A stretch of DNA of 50,826 bases from Empedobacter stercoris (GCF_020281205.1 NZ_JACXZC010000025.1:1-50826), one strand, 5' to 3'; positions 27,336 to 37,888 are shown, numbered from the stretch's first letter. The notes: generated by a model not told the origin, from the letters alone. Numbers and translations are program-made.

Positions 27336-28373
27336 ATGAACTCACAAAAACATTATCTTTCTAATAATATTTTATTACAATTAGCATTTATTTCAGTTAT
27401 ACTTTTAGTTTTTGGGTTAATATCTAAAAATCTTTTGGCTTTTTTCCCTGGATTTCTTGGCGCTTTATGCTTGTATGTACTTCTTCTGAATCCTTTACAA
27501 TGGTTGGTTAAAGTAAAAAAATGGAACAAATTAGTAAGTGTAATTTTACTAATGATTAGTAGTGCTATTTTAATTATTGGTCCATTGTATTTATTGATTC
27601 AAATGCTGACGAATAAAGTAATGGTTTTATTAAATGATACAGTTCAAATTAAAAAAGATGTCAATAAAATCATTGAAATGTTACAAACAAAATTTCATAT
27701 TGATGTATTTAGCGCAACAAATATTGAAAAAATTACACAAGTCGGTGGAAAATTATTAGAAAAAACCCTGAATGCCTCTATGGGTATGACAGTGCAATTA
27801 GGTGTTGCATTTCTTATTCTATACTTTATGTTAATGAATCATCAGAAACTTGAAAACTGGTTTTACTCGGCAATTCCTTTTAAAACAAGCAACCTTAAAC
27901 GAATGAATACTGATTTAAAAGATTTGGTAATTTCTAACGCTATTGGAATGCCTTTGACAGCGTTTATACAAGCCGTAATTGCTTACATTGGATACTTAAT
28001 ATTTGGTGTAGACGATGCATTTACTTGGTTTGTTTTAACCATTTTTGCTGCAATGTTACCCGTCGTAGGAGCTGCATTAATCTACGTTCCTTTAGCTTTA
28101 TTTTTACTTGCAAGTGGAGAAACAGGACACGCAATTGGATTATTGATTTACTGTTTTGTAGTGGTAGGACTTTCTGACAATTTGATTCGTTTAGTTTTAC
28201 AAAAAAAGATGGCAGATGTTCATCCATTAATTACTATTTTTGGAGTAATCGTTGGTTTAAATCTTTTCGGATTTATCGGAATTATTTTCGGACCAATCTT
28301 ATTTTCTGTATTCTTTTGGTTAGTAAAATTGTATCGATACGAGTTTATTGATCCAAATCCCGAAGACAATTAA
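27336..28373 (+). CDS. AI-2E family transporter (PerM-like)
   Basis: 345 residues with about 7-8 membrane helices: two N-terminal pairs, an amphipathic loop region (about 95-145) and a C-terminal helix bundle with the conserved GLNLFGFIGIIFGPIL. The family includes TqsA-type exporters and Na+/H+ antiporters; no substrate is assignable. It starts at ATG 27336 and is followed after 18 bases by the thioesterase gene, probably co-transcribed. Confidence 0.85.
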   Translation: MNSQKHYLSNNILLQLAFISVILLVFGLISKNLLAFFPGFLGALCLYVLLLNPLQWLVKVKKWNKLVSVILLMISSAILIIGPLYLLIQMLTNKVMVLLNDTVQIKKDVNKIIEMLQTKFHIDVFSATNIEKITQVGGKLLEKTLNASMGMTVQLGVAFLILYFMLMNHQKLENWFYSAIPFKTSNLKRMNTDLKDLVISNAIGMPLTAFIQAVIAYIGYLIFGVDDAFTWFVLTIFAAMLPVVGAALIYVPLALFLLASGETGHAIGLLIYCFVVVGLSDNLIRLVLQKKMADVHPLITIFGVIVGLNLFGFIGIIFGPILFSVFFWLVKLYRYEFIDPNPEDN

Positions 28374-28391
28374 TACAAAACCCAATAATAA

Positions 28392-28823
28392 ATGAACTTA
28401 GAAAACTTTAAATTCTTTAAACCCTTAGAACCTCGTTGGAGTGATTTTGATCCAATTGGTCACGTAAATAATGTGTTTTATTTCGAGTATTTTCAAATTG
28501 GTCGCGCCTATTATATGCAGGCTTCAAGCAAAAAGTGGCAATGGACACGACATATGTTTGTGATTGCTCACATGGAAGCGAATTATCATATAGAATTGCG
28601 TCCAAATGCTTTAGAACCACGTATTGGCGTTCGTGTATCGAAATTAGGAAATAAAAGTTTTGATTTCGAATATATCGTAACAAGTAAAAATGAAAACGGG
28701 GAAGATTTGATTCATTGTACCGGAAAAAGTACACAAGTAATGTACGATATGGAAGCAAAAAAATCAATGGAATTACCTGATTGGGTAAAAAATGATTTTA
28801 AAAATTACGAAGGTAATCTTTAA
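28392..28823 (+). CDS. Hotdog-fold acyl-CoA thioesterase (YbgC/FadM type)
   Basis: 143 residues. The family signature RWSDFDPIGHVNNVFYFEYF contains the catalytic Asp and the conserved His-Val-Asn-Asn; a beta-rich body follows. It hydrolyses acyl-CoA thioesters in the cytosol; chain length is not evident. Directly downstream of the AI-2E transporter gene. Confidence 0.9.
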   Translation: MNLENFKFFKPLEPRWSDFDPIGHVNNVFYFEYFQIGRAYYMQASSKKWQWTRHMFVIAHMEANYHIELRPNALEPRIGVRVSKLGNKSFDFEYIVTSKNENGEDLIHCTGKSTQVMYDMEAKKSMELPDWVKNDFKNYEGNL

Positions 28824-28912
28824 AAAAATCAATAAAATTTTAACAGTAGATAATTCTTTTTGTTAGATAATGATTAGATTTAACTACTGTTTCTTTTTTA
28901 ATTAATTGCGTT

Positions 28913-29398
28913 ATGAAAAATTTATTTTTAATGCGTCATGCAAAAAGTAAATGGAACGAAAATGTGTCTGATCAATTCCGTTCTATTACTGACATTGGTG
29001 AATTGAAAACGAAAAAAATTGCGCACTATTTAAACGAAAATTTTGAACTAAACTTTGACCAAGTATTTTCGAGCAAAGCCGTTCGAGCTAAAGAAACTTC
29101 TCAATTGGTCAAACCAATTCTTTTTCCCTCGCAAATAATTCATATCGAAGATGATTTATATACATTTTCTCATTATTTATTAGATAAATGGATTAGAAAT
29201 TTGGACAATCAATTGCAAAATGTTCTTATTTTTGGACATAATCCTGCGTTTACCGACATTACAAATCAATTAGGAAACGAAATGATTTACAATCTCCCAA
29301 CATCTGGATTTGTATGGATACAATTCGATTCAGATAATTGGAAAACGATTGCAAAAGGTAAAACCATGAAAATAATTACACCTAAAGAAATTAAATGA
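28913..29398 (+). CDS. SixA-like histidine phosphatase
   Basis: 161 residues of the branch-2 histidine phosphatase superfamily. The phosphohistidine motif is LMRHAKSKW (Arg8, His9), the second Arg is in SSKAVRAKETSQ, and the second His in FGHNPAFTD. SixA removes phosphate from phosphohistidine proteins in E. coli; here the target is unknown. Its stop overlaps the ppk1 start by four bases (ATGA), which indicates translational coupling. Confidence 0.88.
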   Translation: MKNLFLMRHAKSKWNENVSDQFRSITDIGELKTKKIAHYLNENFELNFDQVFSSKAVRAKETSQLVKPILFPSQIIHIEDDLYTFSHYLLDKWIRNLDNQLQNVLIFGHNPAFTDITNQLGNEMIYNLPTSGFVWIQFDSDNWKTIAKGKTMKIITPKEIK

Positions 29399-31461
29399 AA
29401 AAATACATCAACCGAGAAATCAGCTGGCTTTCTTTCAATGCACGTGTGTTGCAAGAAGCTTCTGACGAAACTGTTCCATTGTTAGAACGAATTCGTTTTT
29501 TGGGAATTTATTCTAATAATTTAGACGAATTTTATTCTGTTCGCTATTCAACAATTTTGCGCTCAATACAGTTCAAAGACGTTGAAATTGTTTACCAAAA
29601 TATTGTACCCGATCAAACCGATGAAGAATTGATTGACGAAATTAATGAAATTGTTCGTCAACAGCGTGTTCAGTACGATGATTTACACAATCAATTGTTC
29701 AAAGAATTAGAAAATCACAACATTTTTGTAATTGATGACACTTCTATTCCAGAAAATTATTTAGAATTTATTTCCGAATATTTTTATAACGAATTTATTC
29801 ATACTGTTGGTGTATTTATTTTAGACGACATCAAAAAAGCACCGCCTTTGCGTGATGGATCGTTTTATTTAGCTGTCAAAATGCAATTAAAAGATAAAAT
29901 TCAATATGCTCTTTTGATTGTGCCAACCCATTTATTTCCACGCTTTATCGTGCTTCCAAAGTTTGACGAAAATACGTATGTGATGTACTTGGAAGATATT
30001 ATTCGTTATCATTTGAAAGATATTTTCAAGATGTTTGATTTCGAATCTATCGAAGCACATTCAATTAAAATTACACGTGACAGTGAACTCGATTTTGATA
30101 ATGACTTAGAACATAGTTTATTAGAAAAAGTGATTAACAGTTTAGAAAATCGTAAAAAAGGAGTTCCTGTTCGATTAGTGTACGATGCCGAAATTGCGCC
30201 AGATACACTAAAATTTTTCTTGAAAAAATTACGACTTGACGAATATGACAGTATCAATCCAGGAGGAAAATACCACAACAAACGCGATTTGATGAGTTTT
30301 CCAAGCTTTGATATTTCGGGTTTAATTTATGATAAAATCAAGCCAATTATTCAGAATAAACCATTTAGCTACAACAGTTATTTTCAGGCTTTTTCTGAAA
30401 ACGAAGAAATGATGATGGCACCATATCACGATTATTCGTTGCTATTAAAATTTTTGAGAGAAGCCGCAATTGATCCTAAAGTAACAAAAATTAAAATCAC
30501 TATTTATCGCGTTGCCAAAGATTCGCAAGTGATGCATTCGTTGATAAACGCTGCAATGAATGGCAAAGAAGTTACTGCTGTTTTAGAACTTCGCGCACGT
30601 TTTGATGAATCAAACAACGCCATGTGGTCAAAGAAATTACAGGAAGCTGGTGTTAATGTTATTTTCGGAGTTCCTGGACTGAAAGTACATTCGAAAATTG
30701 GTTACATTGAACGTAAGCCTGATAATGGTTTAGCTCAGAAATATGTATTTATCAGCACAGGTAATTTTCATGCAGGAACAGCAAAGATTTATACGGATTA
30801 CACATATTTCACAACAAATCCTGGAATCACGAAAGATGTAGAACAGATTTTTAAATTTTTCGGAGCAAACTATTTAAATTTAACCTACAATCATTTATTG
30901 GTTTCACCTTATGGAACGCGCAAAAAAATTGTGAAGATGATTAAGCGAGAAGTTAAAAATCATCAGGCTGGTTTACCTGCCGAAATCAATATGAAACTAA
31001 ATAGTTTAAGCGATAAACAAATCATCGATTTATTATATAAAGCATCACAGAAAGGTGTCAAAGTACGTTTGGTTGTTCGTGGAATTAATTGTTTGATTCC
31101 AGGAGTTAAAAATCTATCCGAAAATATCGAATGTGTAAGTGTAATTGATAAATTTTTGGAACATCCACGAATTTATTGGTTCAAAAATGCAGGCGATGAT
31201 AAAGTTTATATTTCTTCGGCTGATATGATGGAACGAAATTTAGATAACCGTGTCGAAGTGGCTTGTCCAATTTACGATCATAAATTCAAGAAAATAGTCA
31301 TGGATACGTTTAACCTTAGCTTTGAAGATAATATAAAAGGCCGTAAAATTACAGCGGCATCATCGTTAGAATATAAACGAAATAATAAAAAACCAAATCG
31401 CTCTCAATACACAACCTACGAATATTTAAAAGAATTAAACGAACAAGAAAATGAAGATTAG
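29395..31461 (+). CDS. ppk1: Polyphosphate kinase 1
   Basis: 688 residues, the usual PPK1 length. It reversibly makes polyphosphate from ATP. Four domains are expected: the N domain opens with YINREISWLSFNARVLQEA, and the catalytic domains carry GLKVHSKIGY with phosphorylated His432 and EHPRIYWF with His590, matching the two active His of the E. coli enzyme (435 and 592). The NLDNRVEVACPI segment near the end is also typical. It overlaps the phosphatase genes on both sides (4 bases before, 11 after). Confidence 0.96.
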   Translation: MKKYINREISWLSFNARVLQEASDETVPLLERIRFLGIYSNNLDEFYSVRYSTILRSIQFKDVEIVYQNIVPDQTDEELIDEINEIVRQQRVQYDDLHNQLFKELENHNIFVIDDTSIPENYLEFISEYFYNEFIHTVGVFILDDIKKAPPLRDGSFYLAVKMQLKDKIQYALLIVPTHLFPRFIVLPKFDENTYVMYLEDIIRYHLKDIFKMFDFESIEAHSIKITRDSELDFDNDLEHSLLEKVINSLENRKKGVPVRLVYDAEIAPDTLKFFLKKLRLDEYDSINPGGKYHNKRDLMSFPSFDISGLIYDKIKPIIQNKPFSYNSYFQAFSENEEMMMAPYHDYSLLLKFLREAAIDPKVTKIKITIYRVAKDSQVMHSLINAAMNGKEVTAVLELRARFDESNNAMWSKKLQEAGVNVIFGVPGLKVHSKIGYIERKPDNGLAQKYVFISTGNFHAGTAKIYTDYTYFTTNPGITKDVEQIFKFFGANYLNLTYNHLLVSPYGTRKKIVKMIKREVKNHQAGLPAEINMKLNSLSDKQIIDLLYKASQKGVKVRLVVRGINCLIPGVKNLSENIECVSVIDKFLEHPRIYWFKNAGDDKVYISSADMMERNLDNRVEVACPIYDHKFKKIVMDTFNLSFEDNIKGRKITAASSLEYKRNNKKPNRSQYTTYEYLKELNEQENED

Positions 31462-32332
31462 AAAATTAGGCGCAATTGATATAGGTTCTAACGCTATGCG
31501 GTTGTTGATTAATTATGTTTATGAAGAAGAAGGTCGTGCACCTATTTTTAATAAAACGAGTATTGTCCGCATGCCAATTCGTTTGGGACATGACGTTTTT
31601 ATTGATGGACAAATTTGCGAAAATAACGTGGAACGTATTTGTGATGCCATGTTATCGTACGCCTTAATGATGAAAGTTTATGATGTAGAAATATATAAAG
31701 CTTATGCAACTTCTGCTATGCGCGAAGCAAAAAACGGCAATGAAGTAGTTAAAAAAGTGATGAAAAAATCTGGCATTAACATCGAAATTATTGATGGAAA
31801 AACAGAAGCAGAATTACTTTTTAATACCGAATTAGGTGCATTTATTAAAGATGAAAAAATCTATTTATATGTGGATGTTGGTGGTGGTAGTACTGAATTA
31901 ACTTTATTAAAAGATAACAAGGTTTTTACATCAAAATCATTTGAAGTTGGTACTGTTCGTTTATTAGAAAACAAAGTTGCTCCAACTACTTTTGAAGAAA
32001 TGAAAGAATGGATTCAAGAAAACATTGTACATGATGAAATAGAATTAATTGGTTCTGGAGGAAATATCAACCATGTGTACAAATATTCGGGAGTAAAATT
32101 GGGAATGCCATTAAGCAGTACTTATGTTAAAAAACATTACCAAACCCTACAAAGCATGACCGCTGAAGAACGAATGCAAAACTTTAATATGAAACCCGAT
32201 CGTGCAGATGTTGTTGTATATGCTTTAGAAATATATAATAATGTGCTAAAATGGTCGCATGCAAAAAAAATACATGTTCCAAAAGTTGGACTTTCTGATG
32301 GAGTTATTCGAGAAATTTATAAAAATTTATAA
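31451..32332 (+). CDS. Ppx/GppA-family phosphatase
   Basis: 293 residues with the actin-like ATPase core: GAIDIGSNAMRLLI (phosphate 1), a central Glu in GKTEAELLF, VDVGGGSTELTLL (phosphate 2) and LIGSGGNINHVYK. Exopolyphosphatases and pppGpp phosphatases share this fold; overlap with ppk1 makes polyphosphate the likelier substrate. It lacks the C-terminal HD domain of the longer Ppx proteins, as is common in Bacteroidota. Last gene of the unit, with a terminator 20 bases on. Confidence 0.9.
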   Translation: MKIRKLGAIDIGSNAMRLLINYVYEEEGRAPIFNKTSIVRMPIRLGHDVFIDGQICENNVERICDAMLSYALMMKVYDVEIYKAYATSAMREAKNGNEVVKKVMKKSGINIEIIDGKTEAELLFNTELGAFIKDEKIYLYVDVGGGSTELTLLKDNKVFTSKSFEVGTVRLLENKVAPTTFEEMKEWIQENIVHDEIELIGSGGNINHVYKYSGVKLGMPLSSTYVKKHYQTLQSMTAEERMQNFNMKPDRADVVVYALEIYNNVLKWSHAKKIHVPKVGLSDGVIREIYKNL

Positions 32333-32351
32333 TAAAAACTTATTTAATTTT

Positions 32352-32377
32352 GGTCAGAACGAATTCTGACCTTTTTT
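32352..32377 (+). terminator. Terminator of the polyphosphate unit
   Basis: An 8-bp stem GGTCAGAA/TTCTGACC with a CGAA loop and a T6 run. Confidence 0.82.
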
Positions 32378-32526
32378 ATTTCTACAAAACTCTATTAAAT
32401 GAGTTTATTATTCAGACTTCCTCAAAGAGCTTTGCCTTATAATTTAACTACTTTTATTTTTAATTTGCAACTTTTTTCTTCAAAATCTAACCATTAATTT
32501 AGTTTTCGAATTAACACAATATTGAA

Positions 32527-35110
32527 ATGAAGAAAAATTAATCGCTGCTATTTTCAGCGTTTGTTTTATCTATGGCTGCGCACGCCCAAACGGCAGAGCA
32601 AATTGTAGATAATTACGAAACGAAAGCAATAGCTGGTAATGTTGAGTACAAATTTGCTCAAACAATTAATGACAACGCCACACAACGAGTTTACACGCAA
32701 AAGAACTTATCAAGGTATTCCGATTTATAACAGTTACTCAACTTATATTATTAAGAAAAACCAAGTCATCTCTAAAACTTCATCAGAGAATTTTAATATT
32801 TCTTTAAATAATGCCAACATTTCTCCTGCTCTTAGTGTGGACGATGCTTTGAACAAAGCCGCACAATTTGAAGGTTTAAAAGTTTTATCTAATACCAACT
32901 CAACTCAAGAAGGAATTTATTTCTATAATGAAGAGTCTGCTGAACTTGTTTATTACATTAATGAAGATAATCAAGCAATCTTAAGCTATACATTTAGTTA
33001 TCAATTGGTAAAAGACAACCAAAACGATATCATTCATGTTGTCATCAATGCAATGAATGGCGAAATTATCGAAAAACATAACAACACATTAAGTTGTGGA
33101 TTTGACCATGGATCTTTTCATAATGAGAATTTAGCAACATTCAATAAAGCAGATTGGGATTGGTTATATAGTGACGTTAATAATGCAGCTGCTCCTCAAT
33201 ACAATGTTTACCAATTACCTTTAGAAGCTCCTAACCGTGGAGGAAGATCATTTGCAAATTCATCTGTAATTAATCCTGTTGCATCTCCAAATGGTTGGCA
33301 CAATACCGCAGATTTAACAATAAAAACAAGAACAGAAGGTAATAACGTAAGAGTTGTAAGGGATCACGATTCAAAAGGATATCAAACTTATAATTCTGCA
33401 TACAACACAATCACATTAAAAGATACCGATTATGCTGACGGTGGAAATAATTTGAATCTCGATTTCCCTATGGATTTAACTGAACATCCTTACACAAATT
33501 GGGAAGCTGCAACTACAAACTTGTTCTATATGAACAATATGATGCATGATATTTTCTACAACTATGGATTCACAGAAGCTAACGGAAACTTTCAAAAAGA
33601 AAACTTTGACAAAGGTGGTACAGTAAATGATGATGTTGTTGCATTGGCACAAACAGGTTTGTCAATCGGAGCTATTAACAACGCTACATTTGCTACTCCG
33701 CCAGATGGTAGATCTCCAAGAATGGCGATGTATCTATGGAAAAAAAAACAGTACCACTTATTATCAATTCACCCGAAAATATTGCAGGTGGATATCAAGC
33801 AACTATCCCTACTTGGGGAGGAGCTTTGACTTCTACAGCTTTGACAAAAGACTTTACTTTTAAAAAGTGAAACCACTGGAAATCCGTACGATGGATGTGG
33901 AACAATTACTAACACAGCAGAAGTAAATGATAAAATTGATATCATTTATCGTGGAGATTGTTCTTTTGAATCAAAAGTTAAAACCGCACAAAACGCAGGA
34001 GCAAAAGGAGCTATTATTGTAAATAATGTCGCTGGAATGATTAATATGTCAGGTAGCTATACCACAATTACAATTCCTGCAATTTCTATTAGCAAAGCAG
34101 ACTGTGACGCTATTATAAAAGAATTAGAAAATAAAACGGTTGTGAATGATTCGCTTGTAAAAGGTGAAGATTCTTATATTGACGGAAGTTTAGACAACGG
34201 TATTATCGCTCACGAATATGGACATGGAATTTCTAATCGATTAACAGGCCCAATCACAAACGCAAACTGTTTAAGTAACCTCGAACAAATGGGTGAAGGT
34301 TGGTCAAATTTCTTTGGATTAATGATTACGCAATTACCAACAGATACAAGTACAACAAAAAGAGGAATTGGTACTTTTGTTACAAATCAATCTCCAGAAG
34401 GCGCTGGTATTCGTCCTACAGTCTATTCTACTGATAAAACTGTTAATCCTGCCAGATACGGTTTATTAATAAGCTTTGGAAATGGCGACTCACCTCATAA
34501 TACAGGTTATGTTTGGGCATCTATGCTTTGTGATTTAAACTGGAAAATGGTAAACAAATATAACTTCTCTCCAGATATGTATAACGGAAAAGCAGGTAAC
34601 AACATGACTATACATTTAGTAATGACAGGACTAAAACTACAACCTTGTGCTCCAGGTTTTGTTGATAGTCGTGATGCAATCTTAAAAGCAGATGAGCAAT
34701 TATTTGAAGGTGCTAACAAGTGTGATATTTGGGAAGCATTCGCTAATCGTGGTTTAGGTTACAGCGCAAAACAAGGAAGTGCAAATAGTAGAATTGATGG
34801 TACAGAAGCTTTTGATATGCCTCCTGCAGATGTATTAGAAAGTAAATTATCTACGTCTGATATCAAAGAATCTACATTCCAAATATATCCTAACCCTGCT
34901 AAAGATATCGTTTATATTACAGATAAATCTATCAAAAATGATATCAAAGTTGATATTGTTGATATGACAGGAAAAGTCGTTTCAACTAAAACAGTAAAAT
35001 TTGACGGTCAAAAAGGAAGTATTTCTACCGAAAATTTACCAAAAGATGTTTACATCTTAAAATTTGAAATAAGTAACGGAACAGTTACAAAGAAATTAAT
35101 CAAAAACTAA
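32527..35110 (+). pseudogene. M36 fungalysin-type secreted metalloprotease with T9SS tail, multiply disrupted
   Basis: The parts of a full M36 protease lie in order but in shifting frames. A start at 32527 reads MKKN and a stop (32539-32541), followed in the same frame by signal-like SLLFSAFVLSMAAHAQ. An FTP propeptide switches frame near 32700 (an A run before AACTTATC). The frame breaks again at nine As (33740-33748), after RMAMYLW; INSPENIAGGYQATI and GGALTSTALTKDFTF continue in another frame; a last shift occurs at five As near 33860. Then a PA domain, the zinc site AHEYGH with EGW downstream, and a sorting domain (FQIYPNPAKD, ending KKLIKN). Intact homologues are exported through the type IX system. 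Recent decay or sequence errors. Confidence 0.85.
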
Positions 35111-35132
35111 TTTCGATTTTCAAATTAAATAT

Positions 35133-35162
35133 AAATCCGAGAAATTTTACTTTCTCGGATTT
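35133..35162 (+). terminator. Terminator after the M36 protease pseudogene
   Basis: A 12-bp stem AAATCCGAGAAA/TTTCTCGGATTT with loop TTTTAC and a T tail. Confidence 0.82.
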
Positions 35163-35213
35163 TTTATTAAATCTACATTGTAAATTCTGTAAGAAATACA
35201 GAATCATTTCAAT

Positions 35214-35221
35214 TATCTTTG
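35214..35221 (+). promoter_or_regulatory. -7 element upstream of the ABC-F gene
   Basis: TATCTTTG, 22 bases before the ATG, matches TAnnTTTG. Confidence 0.45.
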
Positions 35222-35243
35222 CCGCAATTATTCGATAAAATAT

Positions 35244-36875
35244 ATGATTACAGTTAATGATATTGCCGTTCAATTCGGTTCTACAACGTTATTTAGTGGA
35301 GTTAGTTTTGTGATAAATGAAAATGACAAAATTGCCTTGATGGGCAAAAACGGAGCAGGTAAATCTACTTTACTAAAAATCATTGCAGGTCTCAACAAGC
35401 CTTCTTTAGGGAATATTTCAGCGCCAAAAGATGCAATCATCGCTTATTTACCTCAACATTTGCTTACTGAAGACAATTGTACAGTTCGCGAAGAAACGTC
35501 AAAAGCGTTTGCTGAATATCTTTCGATGAAAAATGAAATTGATGAAATCAATGAGCAATTAACTGTAAGAACTGATTACGAAAGTGATGAGTACATGAAA
35601 TTAATCGAGCGTATGACAGAAGTCAGCGAAAAATTTTATTCGATAGAAGAAGTTAATTACGAAGCCGAAGTAGAAAAAGTTTTGAAAGGAATGGGATTTT
35701 CGCAAGAAGACCTCGATCGATCAACTTCCGAGTTTTCTGGAGGATGGCGTATGCGAATTGAATTGGCTAAAATTCTTTTACGCAAGCCCGATTTAATTTT
35801 ATTGGATGAGCCAACAAACCACTTAGATATCGAATCAATTCAATGGTTAGAAGATTTCTTAAAAAATCAAGCCAAAGCTGTCATGGTTATTTCGCATGAC
35901 CGCGCATTTATTGACAATATTACCAATCGAACAATTGAAGTAACGATGGGCCGCATTTATGACTATAAAGCAAAATACACCGACTATTTGGTTCTGCGTC
36001 AAGATCGTAGAATCCATCAGCAAAAAGCATATGATGAACAACAAAAATTTATTGCTGAAAATAAAGCATTTATCGAACGTTTTCGTGGTACATTTTCTAA
36101 AACAGAACAAGTGCAATCCCGTGTTCGTATGTTAGAAAAATTAGATATTATTGAAATCGATGAATTGGATACTTCTGCATTAAAATTGAAATTTCCACCC
36201 GCTGCACGTTCTGGTCAATATCCTGTTATTGTCGAAAATTTAGACAAATCCTACGATGATCATATTGTCTTTAATGATGCGAATATGGTGATTGAACGTG
36301 GTCAAAAAGTTGCTTTGGTTGGAAAAAATGGAGAAGGAAAATCGACAATGATTAAAGCGATTATGGGCGAGATTGATTATAATGGAAAATTAGAAATTGG
36401 TCACAATGCTCAAATTGGATATTTTGCTCAAAACCAAGCGGCTTTGTTGGACGAAGATTTGACTATTTTCGAAACTGTTGATCGTATTGCAGAAGGTGAT
36501 ATCAGAACACAAATAAAAAGTATTTTGGGTGCATTTATGTTCAAAGGCGATGATATTGATAAAAAAGTAAAAGTTTTGTCAGGTGGAGAAAAAACACGTT
36601 TGGCAATGGTAAAATTATTATTAGAACCTTATAATGTGTTAATTTTAGATGAGCCAACTAATCACTTGGATATGAAAACAAAAGATATCATCAAAGATGC
36701 ATTGAGAGAGTTTGAAGGAACCGTAATTTTAGTTTCTCACGATCGTGATTTCTTAGATGGTTTAGCAGAAAAAGTGTTCGAATTTGGAAATAAACGCGTC
36801 AAAGAACATTTTGAAGATATTAAAGGCTTCTTGGCTACAAAAAAAATGGAAACATTGAATGAAATAGAAAAATAA
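35244..36875 (+). CDS. ABC-F family ATPase (ribosome-associated type)
   Basis: 543 residues with two nucleotide-binding domains and no membrane segments. Walker A: GKNGAGKST (34-42) and GKNGEGKST; signatures FSGGWRMR and LSGGEKTR; Walker B with LLDEPTNHLD and ILDEPTNHLD. The linker between the domains is the charged helical segment that reaches into the ribosome in ABC-F proteins. Length resembles the YbiT/YkpA group. Members act on stalled or initiating ribosomes; the subgroup and any drug-protection role are not decided. The exported-protein gene follows after 14 bases. Confidence 0.92.
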   Translation: MITVNDIAVQFGSTTLFSGVSFVINENDKIALMGKNGAGKSTLLKIIAGLNKPSLGNISAPKDAIIAYLPQHLLTEDNCTVREETSKAFAEYLSMKNEIDEINEQLTVRTDYESDEYMKLIERMTEVSEKFYSIEEVNYEAEVEKVLKGMGFSQEDLDRSTSEFSGGWRMRIELAKILLRKPDLILLDEPTNHLDIESIQWLEDFLKNQAKAVMVISHDRAFIDNITNRTIEVTMGRIYDYKAKYTDYLVLRQDRRIHQQKAYDEQQKFIAENKAFIERFRGTFSKTEQVQSRVRMLEKLDIIEIDELDTSALKLKFPPAARSGQYPVIVENLDKSYDDHIVFNDANMVIERGQKVALVGKNGEGKSTMIKAIMGEIDYNGKLEIGHNAQIGYFAQNQAALLDEDLTIFETVDRIAEGDIRTQIKSILGAFMFKGDDIDKKVKVLSGGEKTRLAMVKLLLEPYNVLILDEPTNHLDMKTKDIIKDALREFEGTVILVSHDRDFLDGLAEKVFEFGNKRVKEHFEDIKGFLATKKMETLNEIEK

Positions 36876-36889
36876 ACACTTTTCAAAAT

Positions 36890-37456
36890 ATGAATAAACA
36901 AAAACTATTTGCTGTATTATTCTTGATTATTTCAAGCTTTACTTACGCTCAAAAAAGGTATGTAGATGTAGAATTAGTGAAGATGAATAATGATACAATC
37001 CAATCAAAAATGATGGTAATTGTCAATCTATTTAATAAAAAACTTATTAACGATGCCAGTTTTTATAAAAAATCCATCTTAGTTGATGACAACAAGAAGA
37101 AAACAGCAAAAATTAAAGCAAAAGATATCAAATCTTTATCTTTCACTAACTTATATGATCGTAAAGTGACTTATGTAAACGATGGAAATCAATTGAAAGT
37201 TTTAGTTTATGATGGAAAAATAAAATGGTATCAAAGAATTTCTCAACATCCGATGGATGGCTCGATAAGCTACCATGATTATTTAGTTAATGAAAAAAAT
37301 GAAGTTTTTCCTTTGGGCATGTTTAATCATCGTAAAAACCAACTTAATAAAGCGATTGCAGACCATCCTGAATTATTAAAGGAAATTGAAAATCAACGCA
37401 TGGATGATATTGATTTATTGGATATTTTAACACGTTATAACAACTCAACACTATAA
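36890..37456 (+). CDS. Exported protein of unknown function
   Basis: 188 residues with a signal peptide (MNKQKLFAVLFLIISSFTYAQ), then a Lys-rich beta-like region. I do not recognise the family. It follows the ABC-F gene closely on the same strand and ends just before a bidirectional terminator, so it is probably expressed from the same transcript. Probably periplasmic or surface-exposed. Confidence 0.65.
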   Translation: MNKQKLFAVLFLIISSFTYAQKRYVDVELVKMNNDTIQSKMMVIVNLFNKKLINDASFYKKSILVDDNKKKTAKIKAKDIKSLSFTNLYDRKVTYVNDGNQLKVLVYDGKIKWYQRISQHPMDGSISYHDYLVNEKNEVFPLGMFNHRKNQLNKAIADHPELLKEIENQRMDDIDLLDILTRYNNSTL

Positions 37457-37459
37457 CTT

Positions 37460-37482
37460 AAAGCCTCTTTATCAGAGGCTTT
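37460..37482. terminator. Bidirectional terminator
   Basis: A 9-bp stem AAAGCCTCT/AGAGGCTTT with loop TTATC, between convergent genes. Confidence 0.8.
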
Positions 37483-37487
37483 ATTAT

Positions 37488-37859
37488 TTAATAAAACTCT
37501 CCATCTACATAAAACCATTTGCCATTTTCTTGCACAAATGTAGAAAGCTCGTCATGCTCATAGATTTCCCCTTGTTTATCTTGATAATAAGCTCTAAAAC
37601 GAACTTTATCGGCATTTGCAAAAACAATTTCTAACTTCAACCATTTATTTGATTTTGCCCAATCTTCGATATCACTAAAATCATTATTTTTTCGGGTAGA
37701 TTCGTGTGTCGTATCAACCAAATATTTAGGCAAAACTTTTGAAAAAGCTGAATAACGAGAACGCATCAATTCCTCTGGCGTTTTTGGAACATCATTGTTT
37801 AAATGAAACGGTTCGCAACAGTTTTTATATTCTTTTCCTGAACAACAAGGACAATTCAT
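37488..37859 (-). CDS. YchJ family protein with SEC-C zinc motif
   Basis: 123 residues. The N-terminal CPCCSGKEYKNCC is a SEC-C zinc-binding motif, followed by the family stretch ELMRSRYSAFSK and an NTF2-like body ending WFYVDGEFY. The UPF0225/YchJ family has no settled function. It begins 29 bases after the RDD gene's stop on the same strand and is probably co-transcribed with it. Confidence 0.88.
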   Translation of the reverse strand: MNCPCCSGKEYKNCCEPFHLNNDVPKTPEELMRSRYSAFSKVLPKYLVDTTHESTRKNNDFSDIEDWAKSNKWLKLEIVFANADKVRFRAYYQDKQGEIYEHDELSTFVQENGKWFYVDGEFY

Positions 37860-37888
37860 TTCTTCTAAATTTTGTGCAAAGATACTGT

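Noticed and set aside
28417-28767. 116-residue open frame on the minus strand inside the thioesterase gene
   Set aside because: It is antisense to a well-supported thioesterase with an intact signature and has no recognisable content.
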